A model generated the notes under the pieces. It had not been told where the DNA came from. It saw only the letters and a list, made by a program, of their open reading frames with translations, and ran no database searches. Below are positions 5,875 through 13,118 of a DNA stretch of 23,373 nucleotides, piece after piece. Location: the NCBI GenBank assembly GCA_900752115.1, contig CAADUC010000035.1, positions 1 through 23,373 on the forward strand, in the 5' to 3' direction. The DNA comes from Clostridia bacterium. GTDB taxonomy: Bacteria; Bacillota; Clostridia; Oscillospirales; Acutalibacteraceae. The position numbers and the translations under genes were made by a program. Within the stretch, counting starts at the first letter, position 1, and the number at the start of each line of letters is the position of its first letter.

Positions 5875-7455
5875 TCAGTGGAATCTGCGAATCAAAGCTG
5901 TTGCAAGCTCCTTCACGGAAATCTTCTTCTTACGGACAACAAAAATCGTCGTCGTGAGCGTCGCGCCTACCAGGACAACCGCAAACGCAATCACACCATT
6001 GCCGATATCATCGGCCTGCCCTGCCTGCTCCCCTTTCACGGCAGCGTTAACCGTCTGTACGAAAATACCGTTTGTGACCTCCGCTGCAGAAGAAACACTG
6101 TTTACCATCGAAGCGGCGGCAGCATCGGCAGGATCCTCGCTGGAAGAAGAACGGGCCTGCGCGCTGACATCTTCATCGGAGGCAGCTTCCGCCGTATCAT
6201 CGGCAGAGGCATTCTCCTCCTCCTCCTCTTCCGCTACCGGCTCCTCCTCTGCGGGCTCTTCCTCCTTGGGAGCAGCCACAGCGTCATCGGAGAAGAGAAC
6301 ATTCTGCTCGTCCATGGTCAGGATTCCGTCTGCCTCCATGCCAGCGGCAGTCTGGTACGCAAGGACAGCGGCCTCCGTGGTTTCGCCATAATAGAAGGAG
6401 GTTTCGCCTTCCATATAGCCGAGCTCAATCAAACGCTCCTGAAGCTGGCGGACAATACTGCTGTGATAGCCGGGGAAAACGGTGCCGGGCTCCTCATTCA
6501 GCGGTGCGCTCGAGGAGAAAAGGCTCTCCTGCGTAGCCACATCGGCGGCTCCGGTCGCTTCAAGACCGGCTGCCTTCTGATAGAGAGCGACCGCATCTTT
6601 CACGAGAGAATCGTAATAATCATTGGTCATCTCATAATAGTAATCCAGTTCCTTCAGGCGAACCTGCAGACGGGTGACGGCGTCGCCCTGGCTGCCGAGA
6701 TCCAGATCCTGATAGGAAACCGGCTGCGTGACTGTGCTGCCGGAGCTTCCCGCCGACGTTCCGCCGGAAGAACCGGAAGAGCTCTGACCGGAGCTGCCGG
6801 AGGACGACGAGGAGGGCTGCTGCACAGCCTCCACCTGCGGAGCCTGAACGGCATTGCCCGGCGCGCTTCCTTCCACACGGCCGCTGGCGTCAAATGTATA
6901 GCTCACGCCGTCAATCACTTTGGTGCAGCTGACAACATACTGACCGTTCTCATAATAGTAATCCGCGCCGTTGAACGTAACCCAGCCGGTCGTCGGATAA
7001 GAAACGCCGGGAACCTTGTACCATTTCACCCAACCGTGTGCGCTGGCCGCTTCGTAAACGGTATTGCTGCTTGTATCGCGGCAATCCACCGCCATACCGC
7101 CGCCGACGTAAACGCCCACATGACCGGGCTGCCAAAGGCCGAGACCGTGAATCCGGGGAATGGAGGAGAAGGAGCCGGACTCAGCCGCGCTCGAAATTTG
7201 CATGGCGCTGCTTCTCGCTGTCCCGGTATGGGAATAAATCAGGCCGGAGCAATCGCTGTACACTCTGCCGCCCGAGGTTTGTCCGCTTGCGCCGTAGCGG
7301 TACAGCCATCCGTTCGAGTACGCGGCGAGCGCGTGCTCTGCCAGGCCAACACCCGTTCCCGCCGCAGACGCCTGCGGAGCGGGAAGCTTTCCCACGACAA
7401 TTGCGGCCAGCATGGCCAGCATCATCACAAACGCGATCCACTGCCTTCTTTTCAT
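5875..7455 (-). CDS. secreted NlpC/P60 peptidoglycan hydrolase with two PG-binding domains and a C-terminal anchor
   Basis: A 526-residue exported wall enzyme. Residues 1-32 are a signal peptide (basic MKRRQ, hydrophobic core, ASA cleavage region). The NlpC/P60 catalytic domain (about 35-150) has the nucleophile in SDCSGLIY (Cys69) and the catalytic His in PGHVGVYVG (His112); it would cut peptide stems of peptidoglycan. Residues 157-194 resemble a choline/cell-wall-binding repeat (GWVTFNGADYYYENGQYV). A Ser/Gly linker (214-242) leads to two PG_binding_1 domains (about 253-313 and 330-388). A long Glu/Ala/Ser-rich segment (395-450) precedes a membrane helix (about 487-507) and a basic tail, RKKKISVKEL. 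The protein is thus anchored at its C-terminus as well as secreted. GGAGG lies ten bases before the ATG. A WalR-type box upstream suggests cell-wall stress control. Confidence 0.9.
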   Translation of the reverse strand: MKRRQWIAFVMMLAMLAAIVVGKLPAPQASAAGTGVGLAEHALAAYSNGWLYRYGASGQTSGGRVYSDCSGLIYSHTGTARSSAMQISSAAESGSFSSIPRIHGLGLWQPGHVGVYVGGGMAVDCRDTSSNTVYEAASAHGWVKWYKVPGVSYPTTGWVTFNGADYYYENGQYVVSCTKVIDGVSYTFDASGRVEGSAPGNAVQAPQVEAVQQPSSSSSGSSGQSSSGSSGGTSAGSSGSTVTQPVSYQDLDLGSQGDAVTRLQVRLKELDYYYEMTNDYYDSLVKDAVALYQKAAGLEATGAADVATQESLFSSSAPLNEEPGTVFPGYHSSIVRQLQERLIELGYMEGETSFYYGETTEAAVLAYQTAAGMEADGILTMDEQNVLFSDDAVAAPKEEEPAEEEPVAEEEEEENASADDTAEAASDEDVSAQARSSSSEDPADAAAASMVNSVSSAAEVTNGIFVQTVNAAVKGEQAGQADDIGNGVIAFAVVLVGATLTTTIFVVRKKKISVKELATALIRRFH

Positions 7456-7501
7456 CAGTTTTCAGCCTCCTGTTTTTTCCGTTCCGTTTCTATGTATCAG
7501 T

Positions 7502-7515
7502 GCGCGTTCCCGCGC
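7502..7515 (-). promoter_or_regulatory. GC-rich tetraloop hairpin in the NlpC/P60 gene leader
   Basis: In the minus-strand RNA GCGCG-GGAA-CGCGC folds as a five-base-pair stem with a GNRA-type loop about 45 bases upstream of the start codon. A role in mRNA stability is possible but not shown. Confidence 0.4.
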
Positions 7516-7544
7516 GATCCTTGAAGACGAAAAGATTACAATTT

Positions 7545-7561
7545 GTAACAAACTGGTTACA
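7545..7561 (-). promoter_or_regulatory. WalR (YycF) box upstream of the NlpC/P60 gene
   Basis: The minus strand reads TGTAAC-CAGTT-TGTTAC, an exact fit to the published WalR consensus TGT(A/T)A(A/T/C)-N5-TGT(A/T)A(A/T/C). A third half-site, TGTAAT, follows four bases later. WalRK controls wall hydrolases in many Firmicutes, which fits the gene downstream. Confidence 0.6.
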
Positions 7562-7675
7562 GTTTATCACAAAGGCGTAACGACTTCAAGCCCTTTGAGC
7601 GAAAAATTCAAAATTTAGACAAATATTTTTCGACATATTGAGCGGAACAGAGACAAAAGGAGCAAAAACATGCGC

Positions 7676-7701
7676 AAAAGGGGCTGTTCCAAAACAGCCC
7701 C
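7676..7701 (-). terminator. intrinsic terminator downstream of murF
   Basis: GGGGCTGTT (7680-7688) pairs with AACAGCCCC (7693-7701) over a CCAA loop; four T follow on the minus strand. It lies 136 bases after the murF stop, beyond the long palindrome at 7716-7772. Confidence 0.7.
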
Positions 7702-7715
7702 GCCAAACAAGAATA

Positions 7716-7772
7716 CACAAAACCGGCTTCACAAGGAAGCGGAAATCGCTTCTTTGTGAGGCCGGTTTTGTG
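7716..7772. repeat. long imperfect palindrome 3' of murF
   Basis: Outer arms CACAAAACCGGC (7716-7727) and GCCGGTTTTGTG (7761-7772) are perfect. Inner arms CACAA/TTGTG and AAGCG/CGCTT continue the stem to a small loop near 7743. It may be a terminator hairpin (T-run inside the stem) or a small dispersed palindromic element. Confidence 0.6.
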
Positions 7773-7836
7773 GTTGATTTCTCTTCCTTTGTTCAGATTG
7801 CCGCTGCGTTTTCCATTGGCAGCAAGCCTCAGCGTG

Positions 7837-9198
7837 TTACAAAAGTCCCTTTACAATTTCATCGGTCCGCATTCCCCGTGACCCCTTTACCAGGACCACA
7901 TCCCCGCTCTTTAAAGCGTTGTGCAGGAATGCGATTGCTTCCTCATTTGTCGCAAAGCTGCGGCATTCCGGAGGATTTCGGTACGACTGCGCGCCCTCGG
8001 CAATCCATTTGGCACGTTCGCCGACAGTAACCAACAGGCTGACGCCGCCGCGGGCCGCACACAGGCCGACCTCCTCATGCGCCTTCTTCTCGATTGCACC
8101 GAGCTCAAGCATATCCGCCAGAACGGCAACGCGGCGGCCCGAAAAACCGCCGAGCACCTCAAGGCTGCTGTAGATGGCGTCAGGGCTCGCGTTGTAGGAA
8201 TCGTCAATCACCGTCAGACCGCCCTGCGTGCGGTGAATCTGCTGGCGCATGGCAAGCGGGCGGTAGGAGGCAAGGGCCTCCGCGGCCTCCCGCAGATCGC
8301 CGCCCAGCTCTTTCGTGACAGCAAGACCGGCCAGAGCGTTTCGGACATTGTGGACGCCGGGAACAGGGAGTTCGACCGTAAGGCTTCCGAACGGCGAAAC
8401 TGCGGTAAAGCGCATCCCGTCCCCGAGACGCTCCACCTGCTCTGCACGGTAATCGCACCACGGCGCCATACCGAACCAGACCTTCCGCACGGCAGGCATC
8501 ATATTGCGCAAACCCGCAAGATGCGGATCGTCGCCGTTGAGGAAAAGAATGGAACCGGGCAGAAAGGCGTCCGTAATGTGAAGCTTTTCAGCAAGAATAT
8601 TCTCCTGCGTGCCGAGCTGCTGAATATGCGAGACGCCGATGTTCGTCATAACGGCATACTGCGGCCGGGCAATTTGAGCAAGACGGCCCATTTCCCCGAA
8701 GTCACTCATTCCCATCTCGATGACTGCCACCTCGTGCTCCGGCTCAAGACGGAACATCGTCAGCGGAAGACCAACCTGACTGTTCTGATTGCCTTCCGTC
8801 TTCATGGTGTTCCAGCGTGCGGACAGGGCGAGGGCCACCATCTCCTTCGTCGTCGTCTTGCCGACGCTTCCGGTGACGCCAATCACCGGAATATTGAAGC
8901 GGGAACGGTAAGCGGCGGCAATGCGGCGCAGAGCCTCCACCGTATCCGGCACGGCAATCCAGACATGATCGTCCTGCATCTCCGAGTGATTCTGTGTGAG
9001 CGTTGCGGCGGCTCCGGCGGCAAAAGTAGCCGGAATATAAGCGTGAGCATCCGTCCTCTCGCCGCGAATGGGAACAAACAGGGCGCCGGGAGTCACTTTC
9101 CGGCTGTCTGTACTCACAGAGGTGATCACCGTCTGCGGATCGCCGCAGAGGATACGTCCCGAACAGGCCGCGGCAATCTCATAGGCTGTCATTTGCAT
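7837..9198 (-). CDS. murF: UDP-MurNAc-tripeptide--D-alanyl-D-alanine ligase MurF
   Basis: A 453-residue cytoplasmic Mur ligase. It adds D-Ala-D-Ala to UDP-MurNAc-tripeptide using ATP, the last cytoplasmic step of the peptidoglycan precursor. The N-terminal Mur_ligase domain has TDSRKVTPGALFVPIRGERTDAH; the central ATPase domain has the P-loop GVTGSVGKTTTKE (107-119), the GNQNSQVGLPL segment typical of MurF, and MTNIGVSHIQQLGTQENI. The C-terminal domain has IDDSYNASPDA. Length is normal. The ATG at 9198 follows GGAG and lies inside the 3' end of murE (10-base overlap), so the two are translationally coupled. This is the canonical murE-murF order. Function assigned with high confidence. Confidence 0.96.
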   Translation of the reverse strand: MQMTAYEIAAACSGRILCGDPQTVITSVSTDSRKVTPGALFVPIRGERTDAHAYIPATFAAGAAATLTQNHSEMQDDHVWIAVPDTVEALRRIAAAYRSRFNIPVIGVTGSVGKTTTKEMVALALSARWNTMKTEGNQNSQVGLPLTMFRLEPEHEVAVIEMGMSDFGEMGRLAQIARPQYAVMTNIGVSHIQQLGTQENILAEKLHITDAFLPGSILFLNGDDPHLAGLRNMMPAVRKVWFGMAPWCDYRAEQVERLGDGMRFTAVSPFGSLTVELPVPGVHNVRNALAGLAVTKELGGDLREAAEALASYRPLAMRQQIHRTQGGLTVIDDSYNASPDAIYSSLEVLGGFSGRRVAVLADMLELGAIEKKAHEEVGLCAARGGVSLLVTVGERAKWIAEGAQSYRNPPECRSFATNEEAIAFLHNALKSGDVVLVKGSRGMRTDEIVKGLL

Positions 9199-10664
9199 GA
9201 AGGGTTCTCCTTTCCGATATCGGCCAGAATCGAGGCTATCACCTCGCGCTCATCGTAGTGACGGCGCTCCCCGCGAATTTCCTGATAATCCTCGTGGCCC
9301 TTTCCGGCCAGAACAATAATGTCGCCGTCCTGCGCGTGCTCGATGCACCAGCGGATGGCCTGCGTCCGATCCGGAATCACAATGTATTTTCCAGTTGTCT
9401 TATCAATTCCCGTTTGAATATCCGCGATAATGTCCATGACATCCTCAAAACGGGAATTGTCCTCTGTAATGACGGAGAGATCGGCGAGACGGCCGCTGGC
9501 CTCCCCCATCTCATAGCGGCGGGCACGAGGACGGTTGCCTCCCGCTCCGAACAGGCAGATCAGGCGGTTCGGCCGGTAAGCGCGCAGTGTTTCCAGAATG
9601 CTCTCCATACTCACGGCGTTGTGGGCATAATCAATGAGCAGCGTATAATTTCCCGGTACCGGCACGGGTTCCACGCGCCCCTTGACCTTGACACGTGCCA
9701 GACCGCGGCGGATCGCCTCGTCGGGCACGTCAAAAAGCAAACAAACCGCGGCAGCGGCGAGAGCGTTGCAGACATTGAAACGACCGGGGATCGCGACCTC
9801 GGCTTCAAGGTTTCTGCGTCCCCGCATGGAAAATCCCACGCCGAGGAAACCGGGCCGCGTAACAAGGTGATCCCCCTCAGCGCGCAGCTCGGCCTCCGGG
9901 GCAAACCCAAAGGTCTGCAGTGTGCAGGTGTGGCCCTTCGTCACGCCCTGCCAGGCGGGATCGTCCACGTTGACAACGCCTGTTTCGCATCGGGTAAACA
10001 GCAGGCTCTTGCAGGCAAGATACTCCTCCATATCCTTGTGCTCGTCGCCGCCGATATGATCCTCGGAAAAGTTTGTGAACACGCCCGCAAAGAAGGGCAG
10101 CGCGTCGAGACGATGATCGCGCAGGCCGATGGAGGAAGCCTCGAGCACAGCGGCAGTGCAGCCCGCGTCGAGCATACGGCGCAGCGCCCGCTGGATTTCA
10201 TACGATTCCGGCGTGGTATTGACAGTATGAATGTGCTCTTCGCCGATATCAATGCCGATCGTTCCGATCATGCCGGTCTTATATCCGGCCTCCTCGAGAA
10301 TGGCGCGCACCATATGGGCCGTCGTTGTCTTCCCCTTCGTGCCGGTAATGCCGACGACGCGCAGATGCTCGGCCGGACGGCCGAACAGGGCGGCGCTCAG
10401 CTCCGCCAGAGCGGTCCGGGTATTTTCCACGATCACAAGCGGCGCGCCGCCCGTCTCCACCTCATGCTCAGCAATTACAGCGCAGCAGCCGGCCTCCACA
10501 GCAGCCTTCGCGTAGCTGTGACCGTCGGCACGGGTTCCGCTCAGACAGACGAACGCCTCGCCCGGCCCGGCCTTACGGGAATCATAAACGAGATCGGCAA
10601 CCTCCGTATTGAGATCGCCGGAGAAGGTATAGGAAAGATTTTTGAGCAGATCCTTGAGTTTCAT
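9189..10664 (-). CDS. murE: UDP-MurNAc-dipeptide ligase MurE
   Basis: A 491-residue cytoplasmic Mur ligase that adds the third amino acid to UDP-MurNAc-L-Ala-D-Glu. The P-loop is GITGTKGKTTTAH (105-117), the uridine/acceptor region NTTPESYEIQ (149-158), the conserved ASSIGL (176-181), and the C-terminal domain has IDYAHNA (344-350) and LAGKGHEDYQEI (452-463). The substrate-selecting motif reads EDNSR (401-405). Meso-diaminopimelate enzymes have DNPR, and the Arg is kept here, so mDAP is likely, although the Pro to Ser change is unusual. The ATG at 10664 follows AAGGAGG by six bases; a longer reading to 11084 runs through the upstream gene and is rejected. It overlaps murF by 10 bases. Identity is strong; amino-acid specificity is inferred. 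Confidence 0.94.
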   Translation of the reverse strand: MKLKDLLKNLSYTFSGDLNTEVADLVYDSRKAGPGEAFVCLSGTRADGHSYAKAAVEAGCCAVIAEHEVETGGAPLVIVENTRTALAELSAALFGRPAEHLRVVGITGTKGKTTTAHMVRAILEEAGYKTGMIGTIGIDIGEEHIHTVNTTPESYEIQRALRRMLDAGCTAAVLEASSIGLRDHRLDALPFFAGVFTNFSEDHIGGDEHKDMEEYLACKSLLFTRCETGVVNVDDPAWQGVTKGHTCTLQTFGFAPEAELRAEGDHLVTRPGFLGVGFSMRGRRNLEAEVAIPGRFNVCNALAAAAVCLLFDVPDEAIRRGLARVKVKGRVEPVPVPGNYTLLIDYAHNAVSMESILETLRAYRPNRLICLFGAGGNRPRARRYEMGEASGRLADLSVITEDNSRFEDVMDIIADIQTGIDKTTGKYIVIPDRTQAIRWCIEHAQDGDIIVLAGKGHEDYQEIRGERRHYDEREVIASILADIGKENPSCK

Positions 10665-10698
10665 GCAGGGCCTCCTTATCCAACATTTATATATAGAA

Positions 10699-10714
10699 AG
10701 AGAATCCATTCTCT
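10699..10714. promoter_or_regulatory. inverted repeat upstream of murE
   Basis: AGAGAAT-CC-ATTCTCT, perfect 7-base arms, directly upstream of an AT-rich TATATATAAA stretch on the minus strand that could serve as the murE -10 region. No clear -35 is present. It may be an operator or a weak hairpin. Confidence 0.35.
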
Positions 10715-10852
10715 CACTGAACAGCAGGAAAAGCGCTGTGTTTCCGTGAAAGCCGACCCCATGCCGGAACAAAGCGGAACAGCAGAACACAAAGGCATTC
10801 CCGGCAGGGAACCCGCTTGGGCTCAAACAGGCCAAACCCGTCACAGCCGCTT

Positions 10853-11233
10853 TTAAACGCCGTACACAATCAAAAAGGCTTGCCGGCGGATTGCCTCGCG
10901 AATCACCCCGCACAGCAATTCTTCCTCCCCCTCGTCTCCCTCCGGCGGGAAAGCCAGCACAACGGAGAGCAGCTGCGGCAGAGATTCGGGCGGAATCAGT
11001 GTGACTCCATACCGGGCAAAACCATGCTCCGGCCGATCCAGACAGTGAAAATACGTTTTCATTCCGGAAAGCGGCTCCATCCATGGATCAAGGCATTCAT
11101 CGCAGATCGCCACACAGCCATACCGTTCCGGCTCATAGGAAGCGCCATAATCCACACAAGGATCGGGCGCGTCGAGAATCCCGAACTCCGTCCTGTCTCC
11201 GCCGGAATAACCGGGGCAGCGGATCCTCTTCAT
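10853..11233 (-). CDS. uncharacterised 126-residue protein
   Basis: I do not recognise a family. The frame is supported by AAAGGAGG seven bases before the ATG, by its 13-base spacing after the YhhN-like gene, and by coding character. No signal peptide or membrane segment is visible, so it is probably cytoplasmic. The N-terminal part is rich in Cys and aromatic residues (Cys6, Cys26, a CDECLDPW motif with Cys44 and Cys47, Cys64), which could bind metal, but no standard zinc-finger spacing is complete. The middle contains RYGVTLIPPESLPQLL, and the C-terminus ends in a hydrophobic AFLIVYGV. It lies between the glycosyltransferase/YhhN genes and murE, 188 bases from the latter. Confidence 0.7.
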   Translation of the reverse strand: MKRIRCPGYSGGDRTEFGILDAPDPCVDYGASYEPERYGCVAICDECLDPWMEPLSGMKTYFHCLDRPEHGFARYGVTLIPPESLPQLLSVVLAFPPEGDEGEEELLCGVIREAIRRQAFLIVYGV

Positions 11234-11246
11234 CGCAGCGCCTCCT

Positions 11247-11879
11247 TTACCAGACCGTGCTCAGAGCCAGCAGAAACACAGCCGGCTCATACAGATGCAT
11301 AATGACATGATCGCGCAGCCTCGTCTCTTTCCCGTGGACAACACCGTCACCGAGCACCAGATCGGAGACGCAGAAACACGCCGCACCCAGCGCGAGACAA
11401 ACAGACGACGGGCCGGGCCGCAGAAACGGCAGCGCAAGCGCAAGAGAGAACATTCCAAACAGAAAGGCGGGATACAGGCACATCGGTACGGCTTTCTTTC
11501 CAAGCGTGGGAATCTCCTTCCCGTAATACAGCCACATAGAGCCGTACAGCACGGCCCAGGGCAGAAGACTCCACGGGGTGGGGGGCGACTGCAAAAGCAA
11601 ATAAACAATCAGAAGAACATGAGCCGTCAGAAAAGAAAGCACGCCGGAGACAAAGTGGATGCCGATAAGCACATCCGAAATCAGGCAAACCGTCACGGCA
11701 GCAAGCAGCAGCCAACGATCTCTGCCGCTGCGCAGAGCGCCCGACAGACACAGCAGAACGGGCATGAGCGTCGCGCACGCCTTCCAGAAGAGGCTGCCGC
11801 GTCTGGGACTGTCCAGATACAAATACAGAAAGATCTCCATCGCGAGGAAGAGGGCTGCGGAAAGAATGAGCTCGGTCAC
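11247..11879 (-). CDS. YhhN-family membrane protein (putative lysoplasmalogenase)
   Basis: A 210-residue protein with about eight membrane segments that matches the YhhN/TMEM86 family. Conserved features are CLISDVLIGI in the first half, SFLTAHVLLIVYLL, and near the C-terminus CFCVSDLVLGDG and the ending YEPAVFLLALS. Characterised homologues hydrolyse the vinyl-ether bond of lysoplasmalogens; plasmalogens are common in anaerobic Clostridia, so that activity is plausible but unproven here. The start is a GTG at 11879 with AAAGGAG ten bases upstream, and it follows the GT4 gene by 18 bases, consistent with one operon. Confidence 0.85.
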   Translation of the reverse strand: MTELILSAALFLAMEIFLYLYLDSPRRGSLFWKACATLMPVLLCLSGALRSGRDRWLLLAAVTVCLISDVLIGIHFVSGVLSFLTAHVLLIVYLLLQSPPTPWSLLPWAVLYGSMWLYYGKEIPTLGKKAVPMCLYPAFLFGMFSLALALPFLRPGPSSVCLALGAACFCVSDLVLGDGVVHGKETRLRDHVIMHLYEPAVFLLALSTVW

Positions 11880-11897
11880 AGCGGCTCAGCTCCTTTC

Positions 11898-13106
11898 TCA
11901 GGTCGCGGGAAACGGTTTTCCCTCCAACAGAGCGTACAGCTTTTCGATTTCCCCTTCATTGGTATAGTCGCAGGCGGAGAGGGCTGCGGTAAAGCGTTCG
12001 CGCAGCGCCCCATCCGAAAGCAGGCGCTGGAGCCCCTCCGCGATCCCCTCCGGCGTCATGGGAACGATGAGGCCGTTTTTCTCCGAATCGATCTGATCGG
12101 CGGCAGTCGAAAAATCGGTGAGCAGAATCGGCCTTGCCATCACCATCGCCTCGTCAACGGCAATGCTCTTCCCCTCAAACCGGGACGTCTGCGCATAGAT
12201 ATCGCAGGCCCGCAGGAAGGGGTACGGATTCCCGCGTTCGCCAAGGAAAACGACCGTCTCGGAAAGACCCAGCTCCTTTGCCTGCAGCTTCAAATCGGCT
12301 TCCTCCGGACCGACGCCGATGATATACCAACGAAACGCATAGCCGCGCTTCTTCATCAGCATAGCGGCGAGAAGAGCCAGATCCAGTCCCTTCTGGTGCG
12401 ACAGGCGCGCAATCGTGAGAATCCGGGGACCGGTAAAGCTGTCACCGAAATCGGCGGAGGCTTCAGCCATCTGCCGCATAAAACGAGCAGAAATAATGTT
12501 ATAAATCACATGGAATTTCGCGTCCCCACCGGGGAAGGCCTTACACAGAGCAACACGGCAGGACTCCGAAACCGTGCACAGCGCGTCAAGCCGCGCAACA
12601 TAGCGGCGGTCCAAATCGGCGTTGAGCCCCATAGCCCCGTAATCGCCATGAATGAAGCCGATTTTGCGCTTCGCCCGCACCTTTGAAACAGCGTAATAGA
12701 TCGGCTGGCCCTCCATGAAGGCGACGACGGCGTCGTATTCCTTCTTCGGCGCACGCACAAAATGCTTTTCAATCCGCCACATACGGTACAGCCGGTCGCC
12801 CATCTCCCCTCTCGTCTTGCCTGCAAAGGTCACAAGCAGGCGGCACAGGGCAATAAGCGGGTGACCCTGACGCAGCAGAATCGGAAGGGCCTCCCGGATG
12901 TTTTTCCGGTACTCGCCGGGGAAAAGCGAGGGCAGATGGTGCACCTGTTCCGGTACACGGTCGAGAAAAAGTCCCTCGTCGGCAAAGAGCTGCAAGTCCA
13001 CCTCATAGCGGTCATAGTCAAAGAGGCTCAGCAGTGTGACAAGGCTTTTCTCAATTCCGCCGCTGTGCAGGCTGAAATTGAGAAACAGAATCTTCTTTTT
13101 CTCCAT
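11898..13106 (-). CDS. GT4-family glycosyltransferase
   Basis: A 402-residue GT-B fold retaining glycosyltransferase that would transfer a sugar from a nucleotide donor to a lipid- or cell-surface acceptor on the inner face of the membrane. The N-terminal acceptor loop is SGGIEKS (15-21). The C-terminal donor domain starts at GPRILTIARLSHQKGLDLAL (226-245), contains YIIGVGPEEADLK, and has the EX7E motif in RFEGKSIAVDEA (Glu311 and Glu319), typical of GT4. No signal peptide or membrane anchor is seen. The ATG at 13106 follows a GGGGGG site and lies 12 bases after the GT2 stop. The partner GT2 gene and the downstream YhhN gene suggest a small envelope glycan or glycolipid operon. The sugar and acceptor cannot be predicted. 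Confidence 0.9.
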   Translation of the reverse strand: MEKKKILFLNFSLHSGGIEKSLVTLLSLFDYDRYEVDLQLFADEGLFLDRVPEQVHHLPSLFPGEYRKNIREALPILLRQGHPLIALCRLLVTFAGKTRGEMGDRLYRMWRIEKHFVRAPKKEYDAVVAFMEGQPIYYAVSKVRAKRKIGFIHGDYGAMGLNADLDRRYVARLDALCTVSESCRVALCKAFPGGDAKFHVIYNIISARFMRQMAEASADFGDSFTGPRILTIARLSHQKGLDLALLAAMLMKKRGYAFRWYIIGVGPEEADLKLQAKELGLSETVVFLGERGNPYPFLRACDIYAQTSRFEGKSIAVDEAMVMARPILLTDFSTAADQIDSEKNGLIVPMTPEGIAEGLQRLLSDGALRERFTAALSACDYTNEGEIEKLYALLEGKPFPAT

Positions 13107-13118
13107 GGCAATCCCCCC

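Noticed and set aside
4152..10790. The 15-base sequence GGAACAGCAGAACAC at both 4152-4166 and 10776-10790, each upstream of minus-strand genes
   Set aside because: One shared 15-mer among all pairs in a 23 kb window is not far from chance expectation, and the flanks do not match.
9189..11084. A 631-residue reading of murE extending upstream to 11084
   Set aside because: The extra 140 residues overlap the 126-residue gene on the same strand, have no ribosome binding site and no Mur ligase similarity; the ATG at 10664 has AAGGAGG.
11295..12686. Long plus-strand open frames opposite the glycosyltransferase genes (also 12762-14273 and 9258-10856)
   Set aside because: They are mirror frames of GC-rich coding genes on the minus strand, with no ribosome binding site and no recognisable domains.
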